NCBI GenBank assembly: GCA_041741535.1
Contig: JBGSJV010000121.1
Span: forward strand, 16,556 to 80,555
From: M30B19 sp041741535
Lineage (GTDB): Bacteria; Planctomycetota; Planctomycetia; Pirellulales; Pirellulaceae
DNA: 64,000 nucleotides
Direction: 5' to 3'
The position numbers and the translations under genes were made by a program. The notes below the pieces were generated by a model. That model had not been told where the DNA came from, did not search any database, and saw nothing but the letters and a program-made list of their open reading frames with translations. Below are positions 19,694 through 28,575 of this stretch, in pieces. The stretch's first letter is position 1. The number at the start of each line of letters is the position of its first letter.

Positions 19694-19715
19694 ATTTCGT
19701 ATTCTTTGCTGGATT

Positions 19716-19827
19716 TAGGCTCTGCCCCAAAGGCGTCTGACACTTTCGAGGGCCTGCAATAATTTCGGACAACAAGGCATGACCGGAGAGGGTCAGAACG
19801 GCCAGCCCCGTTTTGGGACAGAGCCTA
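19716..19827. repeat. Short element with 16-bp terminal inverted repeats
   Basis: TAGGCTCTGCCCCAAA at 19716-19731 is matched in inverted form at 19812-19827 with 15 of 16 bases. The 112-bp interval has no coding potential. Its right end overlaps the left end of the next element by the bases CTA. The same end sequence (GCAGAGCCTA) also abuts the second 146-bp element at 26341. Confidence 0.6.
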
Positions 19828-19970
19828 GTGCTATGTCAAAGTCAAATTTTGGGGTCGGGTCTGGTAAAGGTGTCAGGAGTCAATTGCCGGAACGGCCCAT
19901 CGGGTGCTTTGCACAATTGACTCCTGACACCTTTACCAGACCCTAAGTATTGGATTTGACAAAGCACTAG
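19825..19970 (+). mobile_element. MITE-like 146-bp element, copy A
   Basis: The element is bounded by CTAG on both sides and by terminal inverted repeats (TGCTATGTCAAA at the left, TTTGACAAAGCA at the right). Inside, 30-bp perfect inverted arms (19857-19886 and 19914-19943) flank a 27-nt loop. There is no reading frame. A second 146-bp copy lies at 26348-26493 in the opposite orientation. CTAG may be a 4-bp target-site duplication. The structure fits a non-autonomous miniature element whose transposase is elsewhere in the genome. Confidence 0.8.
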
Positions 19971-20502
19971 TCTGAAATCGCCAGAACCAAACTCCAGGAT
20001 GCAAACATCGTGCCACTGGGGGTTACGTTTCTTACCAGACGCCTTGAGGTGTAGAGGCGATGTTAGGTTGAAGAATCGTCGACAGGGGAACCGAGCTTGT
20101 GAATTCGGAGATGGTTGTGCGAGCGGACGATCGTGGGAGTTCTCTTCGGTTCAATAGGTACTTGTCCCCCCAAACGGACGAGAGCATAGGGTACTTGCTC
20201 ATGGAGTTCGTTCGTATTCACGCGACGCGCCGCCCTTACCCAGAGCCTGAAGCGGCTTTCTGTACACTTTGTTTTCTCTCCACTGGACAAAAACTATCCA
20301 CCGCTGACTGTAGCGGTGGCTTTTGTTGGTTTGGCACCGAGCGAGATTGTCCCGCCAGCCTCGGTTGGTCGCCGTCGCAGCAACTGAAAAACTTCGACTT
20401 GTGGAATATCTCGCTGGAAAGTATCGTTCGCGCAACCTGTTTAGGACTCCAGCAACGAGTGGCCTCTTGCAAGCAGAGCAGTGTCGCGAAAAGCAATTGC
20501 CA
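19971..20502. other. Spacer before the PAP2 gene, no feature recognised
   Basis: This stretch of about 530 bp follows repeat copy A and should contain the promoter for the lipoprotein gene. A plus-strand frame open from 20323 runs into that gene but encodes Arg-rich sequence ahead of the lipoprotein signal, so I treat it as upstream sequence. Confidence 0.4.
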
Positions 20503-21693
20503 ATGATTTCACGCCTTCATCACTCGCAAGCCATCCAACATCGAAGTGCCTATCTGTCGATGATGGTGGTTGTCTGCGTCGTGACGGGGTGTCAGACCAT
20601 GATGCTAACAACGCCGGTAAACTCGGTGGAGACGGAGCTTTCACAGCCTTTGGAACAATCCTCGGAGATGATTCACGTCGATTCCGATGTGGCGTCTTTA
20701 ATTGAACCAACTTCGGTTCCATTATCGGTGCAAACCTCGGAAGCATTGCCGACCGAGTCCGCTCCAACGGCTGGCGAAGCGGCGCCCGCACAACGGGCCC
20801 CGTTCCCGACACACGATTATTTTTCGTCGGTTACTTTCGAAGGTTCCGATAGGGGCGATCTGGCTCCGGACGATCTGGCTCCGGACCCTGCATGGGGAGT
20901 GCAACTTGAAACGGCGCACGATTCACCGTTGTTTGAATATTCAGCCCACACCGCTGACGAGTTCGTCCATGATCGTCGGCCCGCAATAGCCGAGCGAATT
21001 TGGTCCGATCATGTAAACTATTACTCTCCCGAATCACTCGCGTTGCTGGGTAGCGGATTATTGGTAGGTGGTGCCATGGCAAACACCTCGATCGACGACG
21101 GGATTCAACGGCACTTTCAAAGTAGCGTTCGCAATGCCAACTCGGACGAGTGGCTGGAATCGTTGCATGCAAACAAAGAGCTGGGAAATGGTCTCTATAC
21201 CTTACCCGTGTTTGCGTCCGCGTGGGCGATGGGGGAACTATTCCCAGATTCAGAGCTGGTACGGATTAGTGGCCAGTGGGGCGAGCGTTCGATACGCGGA
21301 TTCATGGTTGGAGCACCTCCGATAATTGTGCTCCAACAATTGTCCGGTGGCTCGCGGCCCACGGAAAAATTACATGGCTCCAAGTGGCAACCATTTCAAG
21401 ACAACAACGGTATCAGTGGCCACGCGTTCATGGGAGCGTTGCCTTTCATTACCGCTGCCAAAATGACGGACGATTCGCGACTTAAGTTTGTCTATTATGC
21501 GGGTTCCACTCTCACGCCACTATCGCGAATCAACGACAACGCGCATTACCCGTCCCAAGTCGCCCTTGGATGGTGGATGGCATTCCTTGCCGCGAGCGCT
21601 GTGGACGCGACCGACAATCCAGAATCTCGCTGGAAATTTTATCCCTATCCGACCGGCGACGGGGCCGGAGTGCTTTTCGAGTACCGATATTGA
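20503..21693 (+). CDS. PAP2-superfamily phosphatase-like lipoprotein
   Basis: From the ATG at 20503 the 396-residue product has a lipoprotein signal with lipobox VTGC (Cys30). A Pro/Thr/Ser-rich linker of roughly 100 residues and a helical PAP2 domain follow. The signature elements are SRP (first motif region), ISGH at 304-307 (usual PSGH, catalytic His) and SRINDNAH at 341-348 (usual SRx5H), followed by YPSQ where many members have Asp. It may dephosphorylate a lipid-linked or other phosphate ester at the envelope. Related lipid-anchored proteins are common in planctomycetes. The start is chosen because the signal peptide begins there. The substrate is unknown. Confidence 0.82.
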   Translation: MISRLHHSQAIQHRSAYLSMMVVVCVVTGCQTMMLTTPVNSVETELSQPLEQSSEMIHVDSDVASLIEPTSVPLSVQTSEALPTESAPTAGEAAPAQRAPFPTHDYFSSVTFEGSDRGDLAPDDLAPDPAWGVQLETAHDSPLFEYSAHTADEFVHDRRPAIAERIWSDHVNYYSPESLALLGSGLLVGGAMANTSIDDGIQRHFQSSVRNANSDEWLESLHANKELGNGLYTLPVFASAWAMGELFPDSELVRISGQWGERSIRGFMVGAPPIIVLQQLSGGSRPTEKLHGSKWQPFQDNNGISGHAFMGALPFITAAKMTDDSRLKFVYYAGSTLTPLSRINDNAHYPSQVALGWWMAFLAASAVDATDNPESRWKFYPYPTGDGAGVLFEYRY

Positions 21694-21829
21694 CCCAGGC
21701 TATCCAAAAATTGCTGAATCTTCCTGAGCTTTGGCGACCTAGTGAAATAGCATGTCGCCGGACAAGTACGCATGTGAATTTGGGCTGAGAATTTTCAGGG
21801 TCTTGGGATTGAGAACGACAAAGTGCAAT

Positions 21830-21898
21830 ATTCCTTTGCCTTACATTCCTTTGCCCAGATTCCTTTGCCCAGATTCCTTTGCCAGCCATTCCTTTGCC
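21830..21898 (+). repeat. ATTCCTTTGCC 14-15-bp periodic repeat, locus 1
   Basis: Five copies of ATTCCTTTGCC start at 21830, 21845, 21859, 21873 and 21888, mostly joined by CAG. Related copies occur at 36760-36855, 36983-37007, 47920-48035 and 48174-48237, always between genes. Confidence 0.85.
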
Positions 21899-21965
21899 GT
21901 ATGTCGTCACTTGCCAAAGGTGGGAGACCAACGCGCAAGGGTGACGCGGTCGAGGGACAGGCTAC

Positions 21966-22520
21966 TTAGAGTTTCGTTGCCAGGTCACCGACTTGAATAC
22001 GACCGGGTTGGATGACTTTGGCGTTAATGCCCCGAAGGTTTAGAGAGCGGCCGACTTCCGAGTTGACAAACAACATCGCATCAAGGCCAAACCGTTCGAC
22101 AAATTTCTTGCACCCGGTGTGCGGTTGCGCGGTGACTTCAATGATGGCATCGCCCAACGTCAACCGAGTTCCCGGCGGAAGGTTTTCGCGGCTCAGGTCC
22201 AAGTCGATATACAATTGGTCGCCCGCCAATGGCCAACGATCGGGCGATTGAGCGATCCATTCGATCGCACGTGCGTTCATGATGTTCAGCTGCATGTCCG
22301 GATGGGCTTGGCCATTATCGGTTCGCGAACTGCCTTTCGCTTTCCAATTGTCGCCGACCAACCCGTTGGCCAAGTCCAGTTCACCGATCTCAAGAACTTC
22401 CCGCAAGTTGACATCTGGCCGCCGCACGATCATCTTCAACTCACCCGCATCTTTGGGTGATTGCCGAATGAAGTCCAAACCGGCTTCCAACTCGATTGCA
22501 GGACGGTGAAAAGGGTCCAA
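21966..22520 (-). CDS. MOSC-domain protein
   Basis: The 184-residue protein is essentially one MOSC domain. It has the conserved cysteine in AQPHTGCKKFVERFG (C137) and the C-terminal RGINAKVIQPGRIQVGD segment that defines the fold. MOSC domains bind sulfur or molybdenum cofactor ligands in the molybdenum cofactor sulfurases and the YiiM/YcbX-type reductases. This stand-alone form could act in metal-sulfur cofactor handling or detoxification of N-hydroxylated bases, but neither is shown. No partner gene is adjacent, and the MoxR operon upstream on the same strand ends about 390 bp away with its own terminator. Confidence 0.88.
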   Translation of the reverse strand: MDPFHRPAIELEAGLDFIRQSPKDAGELKMIVRRPDVNLREVLEIGELDLANGLVGDNWKAKGSSRTDNGQAHPDMQLNIMNARAIEWIAQSPDRWPLAGDQLYIDLDLSRENLPPGTRLTLGDAIIEVTAQPHTGCKKFVERFGLDAMLFVNSEVGRSLNLRGINAKVIQPGRIQVGDLATKL

Positions 22521-22909
22521 GCGAAGCTCCTTGCCAAAGCGGTAAACCGTTTACGACCATCTGGTGCAATACAAACAATTTTCAGTTTCCGCCATGACGC
22601 GAAGACGAGCGTTGCAATTTTGGCGGGCCCCCCAAAGAAATTGCTCCTCGCGTTACACCAGCGATGGACGGCCTTAGTATATCGCAAAACACTTGTTGAC
22701 CAAGACGCCAACATTGAACGAAGGATTGCTGCTAAAGCGGGTTTCTCGCTGGTATCAGTAGCACGAACCAATACAAGTCTACCCCTCGACCGCTTCTCCT
22801 GCGGAGCGTCCTTCTAACTTAAAAACTCTCGCTCCAACCGGAACGAGCCGGTTGGGGGCGTGCCTGCGATCGCGATCCGCCGACGGACTCCTATCACAGC
22901 GGCACCTGA
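22521..22909. other. Spacer between MOSC and MoxR genes
   Basis: Apart from the terminator-like hairpin at 22820-22855 this spacer of about 390 bp holds nothing I can assign. Short frames on both strands (for example 22461-22817 plus) lack family similarity and signals. Confidence 0.4.
22820..22855 (-). terminator. Probable intrinsic terminator of the MoxR/VWA operon
   Basis: Read on the minus strand, a perfect 8-bp hairpin (CCAACCGG, loop CTCGTT, CCGGTTGG; 22855-22834) is followed after eight bases by a TTTTT run. It lies about 55 bp past the stop of the MoxR gene. Confidence 0.6.
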
Positions 22910-24340
22910 TCAACACTCATACACCGAACCACCAAAATGGGTGCTGCGAGAGACTTTGTCCAAGCTGTGTAAACCAGCTAAGACCAACTCCGCACAGGAC
23001 GCTTGGACCGCTGGATTCTGAGCAGCGGAGACTTCAAAGGCTTTGTCCCAAATTTCAGGCAAGTCACCTAATCGTTCTTTGTATTGCGCCGACGGTACCA
23101 TGTCGCCGACCTCGATCCGAATGCCCTTCGCAAAACCGGCGGCCAACTCCTCCAGTCCATGTCGACTCACGTATTCACGGAAGACTTTTCCAATCGCTTC
23201 GGCCAGCACGGCATCCAGCACCTGAGACTCGGACATTTGGCTGCTGCCCATTAAATCCAATTCGATTTTCCCTAAGCTAGACGCCGGCAAGTGCCCCAAA
23301 TCGCTAATCCGTGGCACAGCCGGTCGTTCGCCCAACACAATGGAACGATGCCGAGCCGAGGAGATCATTGTCCGATAGTTGGCAATACTCAAGCGAGCAC
23401 TCACACCTGACGCATGGTCCACGTACTTGCTCTTCCGCGCTTGGATGGTCAGTTCTTCGCAGATCTCTTTCATGAAGTGCGGCACGATCACGGGGTATTC
23501 CCCACCCAACTCAATGCCTGCTTCCTGCTCCATGATTTGAATCCCCAGGTCACGCTGTTTCGGATAGTGCGTCTTGATCAAACTGCCAATGCGATCCTTG
23601 AGTTGCGGAATCACCTTGCCGCTGCGGTTGTAAGTGGCCGGGTTCGCCGAGAACAAAACCAAAACATCCAAGTCGTAGCGTAACGGTAGGCCACGAATCT
23701 GCACGTCCCGCTCTTCCAACAAATTGAACAAACCCACTTGAATCAGCTCGTCCAATTCGGGCAGTTCATTGATCGCAAAAATCCCGCGATGCATTTTCGG
23801 GATCATGCCAAAGTGCAACGAGTCCTCGACGCTCATGCTCACGCCGCTGACCAATTTCGCGGGGTCGATCTCGCCAATCAAGTCCGCAAACTTCGAGCCA
23901 GGCGCCAACCGTTCGCCGTACCGCTCTTCACGCGGCCACCAAGCAATTGGGATTTCAGTCGGCGCATGTTCCGCCACGAATTTTTTGGCGACTTGACTAA
24001 TCGGTTGCAACGGATCTTCATGGAACGGAGCTTGGGGCAAATCCAAATACGGCACCAACGGATCGAGGAATTGAATCAACGATCGCATCAAACGCGTCTT
24101 GGCTTGACCTTTCTCGCCGAGAAACAACATGTCATGCCCCGCCAAGATGGCAATGTTGAGCTCCGGAATGACCGTATGTTCGTAGCCCACGATCCCCGGA
24201 TACAATCCGGAACCGGATGCCAATTGCCGAGTCAAATTCCTCGCTAATTCCTGCTTGACGGTGCAGGACTGCCAACCGGAATCGATGAGTTGTTGCAAGT
24301 TGCGGATTTTACGAATATCGTCCAAGTTCCTATCGGTCAT
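22910..24340 (-). CDS. MoxR-like AAA+ ATPase
   Basis: I start at the ATG at 24340, which has AGGA 8 nt upstream and lies 19 nt after the stop of the VWA gene; an in-frame start further upstream (24406) would overlap that gene. The 476-residue protein has Walker A GEKGQAKT (about 75-82), a Walker B-like GIFAINELPELD and a sensor segment VLFSANPATYNRSG, as in magnesium chelatase ChlI and MoxR ATPases. Such ATPases act as chaperones or metal-insertion motors together with a von Willebrand A-domain partner, here encoded directly upstream in the same operon. The client is unknown. Confidence 0.9.
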   Translation of the reverse strand: MTDRNLDDIRKIRNLQQLIDSGWQSCTVKQELARNLTRQLASGSGLYPGIVGYEHTVIPELNIAILAGHDMLFLGEKGQAKTRLMRSLIQFLDPLVPYLDLPQAPFHEDPLQPISQVAKKFVAEHAPTEIPIAWWPREERYGERLAPGSKFADLIGEIDPAKLVSGVSMSVEDSLHFGMIPKMHRGIFAINELPELDELIQVGLFNLLEERDVQIRGLPLRYDLDVLVLFSANPATYNRSGKVIPQLKDRIGSLIKTHYPKQRDLGIQIMEQEAGIELGGEYPVIVPHFMKEICEELTIQARKSKYVDHASGVSARLSIANYRTMISSARHRSIVLGERPAVPRISDLGHLPASSLGKIELDLMGSSQMSESQVLDAVLAEAIGKVFREYVSRHGLEELAAGFAKGIRIEVGDMVPSAQYKERLGDLPEIWDKAFEVSAAQNPAVQASCAELVLAGLHSLDKVSRSTHFGGSVYEC

Positions 24341-24359
24341 TTCGCTGATCCTAAGCTTC

Positions 24360-26093
24360 TTATGAGATGATCTCGCGTCGATGGGACACGTAATCCCACA
24401 CGACAAAGCGATCGAGGTCGTTTCCAGCCGTAAAGAACACTCGTCCTTGGGTCTGTTGAGCCATTTTGTAGGCGAAGCGAATATCTTCCTCCGATTGAGA
24501 CCAACTGGGGATGAGAAAGATATTGATCGTGATGCCCGCGCGGTGACACAGTTGGGCTTCGCGCAAGGTGGCTTGTTCGGTTAACGGATGCGGCGGGTAC
24601 AGCAAATAGAGATGCGGGCCCTCACAATGCGCCGTGGGCAGCCCGTCGGTGATCAGGATGATCTGGCGATTGGGTTTCGGTTGGACTTCCAAAAGCTTCC
24701 GAGCCAGCTCCAAACTACGTTGAATGTTCGTGAAGTGCGGATGCACCATCGATTCGGTGATGTCGTCGCGACTCATGTCGTATCGCAATTGAACGACCGG
24801 ATCATGGATGGTCACGGTCTTGGGCATGGATTGCAAAAATTCGGCAGTCGTTTTCTGTTTGGCGAACGTGTACATTTCGATAAACTTCACGCTGTCGCCT
24901 GGGTACTCGGTGCGGATCAGTCCATCCAACGCCAACGCCATGCGTTTGACATTCACGTACTGCGAATCATACCGCATCGAACCACTCATATCGCCAATCA
25001 CGACGGTCGCGCACTTGGGACGATTCTGCGTGCGATGCAGTTGCAAGTCATCGCTATGGAATCGGAGCGGCGTCTGACCTGCCTGTCGCAGAAGTGCGTT
25101 CGTCAGGGACTGGGGCCAGTCCATCGCGGACAACGCATCTCCGAACTCGTAGGGCTTGGTAGCGGACAGTTCCACCACGCCTTCCCCGGGGACCGTTTCG
25201 TTGTGCCGGCCAGAACGGGACGCTTGCAACTGACTGAAGATTCGTCCCAACAAGCGACTCTGGTACAACCGCATGGCCTTGGGACTCAGTTGCCACCGCC
25301 CGTTTTGTTTGTCCAGGCCTTCGCGCTCCGCCAGTTGTTCGACCATCGAATCGAGCAGTTGGCGGATTTGATCCAGAGCCGTTGGATCGCCTTCTTGCAC
25401 AAAGTCCCTGAGTTCATCCAAATCGATGAGCCCCACCTGCCCAGTCTGCTCGGCCTCGTCCAATTGTTTCAATAGTTCATCGATCTTTTCGAGCTCGTGT
25501 TTGACCTCGATGGCTTCCTCGGGAGTCAATTCTTGCCGACCCGAGAACTGGTAGTTGGCGGTCAACTGCTGCAGTTCCGACAACGTTTCCAAATGGCCGA
25601 TAACTTTCATCAGGTGCCGCGCAAAGTGGCTGGTTTGATCACCGATTCGATACCACAATCGCTCCAGTCCGTAGATTTGCTGGCCGATAGCGGCTTTGCG
25701 GTAGTCATGTTCGAGCGGTTTGGGCGGTTTGACTTGTCGCACGACATTGGCATACGACTTGGTGTGTTCGGCGAGTGCTGATTCGGCTTCGTACGTACGG
25801 AGAATTTTCTGTTTGCGTTCCAGCAGCCATCGGCGAATCGATTGGAGACTAGGACCAAGCCGACCAAGTTGCGAAGGGTCCAAGCGGATGGCTCGCCGCA
25901 GTTGTTCTTCGCTTAGGGCCGCTCCGTCCTCGCCGGCCATCATCATCCACTCCATCATCGGCGTGACGAGGTCCGCGGGCGGTTGTGTGGGCGAGGGGAA
26001 CTTGACGGGATCGTACTTTTGATAAGTGAAATAGAGACCAGGTTTCGCCGGTTGGCCCGCAGTCGAATCATTTTCGGATAGGTTTTGGTTCAT
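24360..26093 (-). CDS. VWA-domain partner of the MoxR ATPase
   Basis: The 577-residue cytosolic protein has a long helical N-terminal half with an acidic, Glu/Leu-rich segment (about 190-260). The C-terminal half is a von Willebrand A domain containing the metal-ion-dependent adhesion site DMSGS (368-372), with further motif elements in ILITDGLPTAH. There is no signal peptide. Together with the downstream ATPase it forms the classical MoxR-VWA pair, in which the VWA protein binds the client and the ATPase remodels it. First gene of a two-gene operon that ends in a hairpin terminator. Confidence 0.9.
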   Translation of the reverse strand: MNQNLSENDSTAGQPAKPGLYFTYQKYDPVKFPSPTQPPADLVTPMMEWMMMAGEDGAALSEEQLRRAIRLDPSQLGRLGPSLQSIRRWLLERKQKILRTYEAESALAEHTKSYANVVRQVKPPKPLEHDYRKAAIGQQIYGLERLWYRIGDQTSHFARHLMKVIGHLETLSELQQLTANYQFSGRQELTPEEAIEVKHELEKIDELLKQLDEAEQTGQVGLIDLDELRDFVQEGDPTALDQIRQLLDSMVEQLAEREGLDKQNGRWQLSPKAMRLYQSRLLGRIFSQLQASRSGRHNETVPGEGVVELSATKPYEFGDALSAMDWPQSLTNALLRQAGQTPLRFHSDDLQLHRTQNRPKCATVVIGDMSGSMRYDSQYVNVKRMALALDGLIRTEYPGDSVKFIEMYTFAKQKTTAEFLQSMPKTVTIHDPVVQLRYDMSRDDITESMVHPHFTNIQRSLELARKLLEVQPKPNRQIILITDGLPTAHCEGPHLYLLYPPHPLTEQATLREAQLCHRAGITINIFLIPSWSQSEEDIRFAYKMAQQTQGRVFFTAGNDLDRFVVWDYVSHRREIIS

Positions 26094-26669
26094 TGAAGCG
26101 ACCGGGTCGGCATCGGGCGAAAGCTCTTCCTTGGGCGCGGCGGCCCGTGACGGTTCGCAGGCAACCGTAGACGCGAGGTATCATATAACCGGTTGACGCT
26201 TGTGGGAATGATTCGGAGCCAAGTTGTCGTCTTTCTTGGTGCGATGTCTGGCGGACCGCCGAAATGCTGGCATGTCGCCAAACTGCTGGCAACCACGGAT
26301 CTATTGCGGTTTATCAGTGGTTTTGCTACACGCGTAGCAGGCAGAGCCTAGTGCTTTGTCAAATCCCAAACTAACGGGCTGGTAAAGGTGTCAGGAGTCA
26401 ATTGTGCGAAGCACCCGATCGGCCGTACCGGCAATCGACTCCTGACACCTTTACCAGACCCGACCCTAACTTTTGACGTTGACAAAGCACTAGCGGTTGG
26501 GGGCTGGAATGGTTGGAAACCGATTCGTAGTGACGGTCGACAACGGGTGGATTCGTACAATATCCAACGTCGGGCGACGTTGGCTAAGGGGACGGGAAGT
26601 AGGCCTTGAGGGCTCAACGACAGGGACCGTATGGATCATTTGAGCGAAACGTCCAGAATGTAGAGCGTG
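26094..26669. other. Divergent spacer containing repeat copy B
   Basis: Besides the 146-bp element this 576-bp spacer should contain promoters for the divergent VWA and membrane-protein genes. No gene or other structure was recognised. Confidence 0.4.
26348..26493 (-). mobile_element. MITE-like 146-bp element, copy B (inverted)
   Basis: The length, the CTAG flanks, the terminal repeats (TGCTTTGTCAAA and TTGACAAAGCA) and the internal long inverted arms are the same as in copy A. The 27-nt loop is the reverse complement of copy A's with three differences. Its left boundary is preceded by GCAGAGC, as in copy A. Confidence 0.8.
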
Positions 26670-28517
26670 ATGGCGGGAAGTGAAGAACACTTGTTTCGGC
26701 AATTTCGCCTGCCATGGGTCCCAAACTGGGTTCCCGATTGGCTGGAGGCGATGCTGCGCGCCCCCATCCTGTGGAAATCATTGGGCGTGACCATCTTAAC
26801 CGTCGTGGTCAGTTACCTCGGGTGGACATTTTTGGAGGACAGGACAGGCCAAGAGTCCGTCGATATTGCGGCCTGGGAGTCGCGTTTGTCGAGCGCCACC
26901 AACGCAGAACTGCCACTGCATTTGGACACCCTGTTGCAATTACAGAATGATGCGGCCATCGCGCTGGGGATACGACAATTGACGGGTAGCGATCCCGAGC
27001 GGCGACGATTGGCGAGTCTGGCCTTACAAGATGCCGCATTGCAATGGAGTCAATGGTCGCCTGAGAATGCTTCGCGGCAACGAGAACGGGCCGTTCGTTT
27101 GTTAGCGCAAGTCGTCAGTGGGTTACATGCCTCAGAGCAAGTGATCGCGGTCGAGTTGGCTCGACAAGCGATGTTGCAGCCACCGCCGCTGGACACAAGT
27201 CTCCGCGATTCTTTGTTGTCAAACTCTCGCATCTTATTCGCCCAAGCACATCCGGCGCACACGGGTGGGCTAAGATGGGACGATGCTAGTCAAACGGACC
27301 GACCAACGGATCCGGCTCGGCGCTCAGAATTCGAACGACCCAGTTCGACGTCGAACTGGTCCACGACGTTCGACGCAAACAATCCCGTGGCCTCGTCCAC
27401 AAACCCTACTTTCGGCGAAGCGATTCCCGGCGATAACGGAAACTCGAACCGATTTCGACCGGTTGGATTTTCACGACTACAAACATCCCCTTCTGGAAAT
27501 AGCGGCGGACAGACAAACCGATCACAACGGTTCGACACCGGACCGCAAACCTCCCAAATCCCGCTCTTTGATGGCGAGGGACGGCTGATTGAAGTTCAAT
27601 CGATTGACCCAATCGATCACACAACGCCAGGTGGCTTGATTCCGGTTGGCATGTCGGGATCACCTGGCTTGCCAAACTCCAGTTTATCGTCACCGGAGCA
27701 GCGGGAGTCGGGCTACCGCGAATCAGCCCCCGCTACTGGGAACGGCCCGAATCGTATCGGCGGCTCGCGAATCCATTCTCCCGAAAACATCGCGACCATT
27801 CCACTCGGTCAACCAATCCCCGGTCGAACCGACTCGTTGGCCCTGGACGCGGAAGCTCGTCAACGCGAATTGGCCAGCGCCTTTCAGTTGCGGGCTCAAA
27901 GCATTTCCGCGACTCGACAAAGAACCATCGACCGGCTTCCGGCAAACGGCGGCAATTCCCAAGTCGAACCCGACACCGAGATTATCACCAGCCGGCCGAG
28001 CACCACGCCTCCGCCGGCCACGCCCGCGCCGACGACAGAAAGTCCAACGGCTCCCCCTCGACTTACGGAGGGCACACTTCGACGTTCCCTTCCTCAGAAC
28101 CCTTATCGCGGCGGCGGCTCGCTGTCTTCATCGGACGATCCGTCTGCGGAACCGTTGCCGGTCGAACCGTCGGTCCATTGGAGAGCGATGTCGCACATTG
28201 AAGTGATGTTTCGGTTGCGGGACGAAGTTCCCGAGATTGCGGAACAAGCGACCGAAGAACTGGAGCGACGTGGTTTTAATTCGGATTACATTGCGGTGGC
28301 CCGTCGTTTGACGAGTCCCGACTCCCGAGATCGCTTGCAGTTGGTACTCGATTTGGTGGCTAGTCAGCGGGTGGAACCGATGCCATTTTTGAGGTGGTTG
28401 GCCAATGACCCCAATCCTGATGTACAATCGTTGGCGATCGACGCCTTGGAAATGTTGCAAGCGTCGGCTCAAGATCGCGGAGCGGATGCCCTAAGTGAGC
28501 CAGCCCTGCGACGCTAG
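26670..28517 (+). CDS. Membrane-anchored protein of unknown function
   Basis: The start is an ATG at 26670 immediately preceded in frame by a GTG at 26667. The 615-residue product has a single membrane helix (about residues 32-50, ending in WTFLEDR). A helical region (about 60-200) resembles repeat-type scaffolds, and about 270 residues of Ser/Pro/Thr/Asn-rich low-complexity sequence follow. A C-terminal helical domain (about 510-600) has HEAT-like spacing, for example DSRDRLQLVLDLVA and DVQSLAIDALEML. The topology suggests a large periplasmic part. I do not recognise the family. It is followed after 58 bp by a nucleoside hydrolase-like gene, possibly cotranscribed. Confidence 0.7.
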   Translation: MAGSEEHLFRQFRLPWVPNWVPDWLEAMLRAPILWKSLGVTILTVVVSYLGWTFLEDRTGQESVDIAAWESRLSSATNAELPLHLDTLLQLQNDAAIALGIRQLTGSDPERRRLASLALQDAALQWSQWSPENASRQRERAVRLLAQVVSGLHASEQVIAVELARQAMLQPPPLDTSLRDSLLSNSRILFAQAHPAHTGGLRWDDASQTDRPTDPARRSEFERPSSTSNWSTTFDANNPVASSTNPTFGEAIPGDNGNSNRFRPVGFSRLQTSPSGNSGGQTNRSQRFDTGPQTSQIPLFDGEGRLIEVQSIDPIDHTTPGGLIPVGMSGSPGLPNSSLSSPEQRESGYRESAPATGNGPNRIGGSRIHSPENIATIPLGQPIPGRTDSLALDAEARQRELASAFQLRAQSISATRQRTIDRLPANGGNSQVEPDTEIITSRPSTTPPPATPAPTTESPTAPPRLTEGTLRRSLPQNPYRGGGSLSSSDDPSAEPLPVEPSVHWRAMSHIEVMFRLRDEVPEIAEQATEELERRGFNSDYIAVARRLTSPDSRDRLQLVLDLVASQRVEPMPFLRWLANDPNPDVQSLAIDALEMLQASAQDRGADALSEPALRR

Positions 28518-28575
28518 AAAGTTCGATTGAGGACATTGCGGCGGACCACGAAGGTTCGCCCGAAAGGATTGCCCG

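Noticed and set aside
22461..22817. 118-codon plus-strand frame overlapping the MOSC gene
   Set aside because: It runs antisense through the start of the MOSC gene, with no family similarity or ribosome site.
22852..23280. 142-codon plus-strand frame
   Set aside because: It is mainly antisense to the MoxR gene and rich in Arg, Pro and Ser, as expected for a shadow frame.
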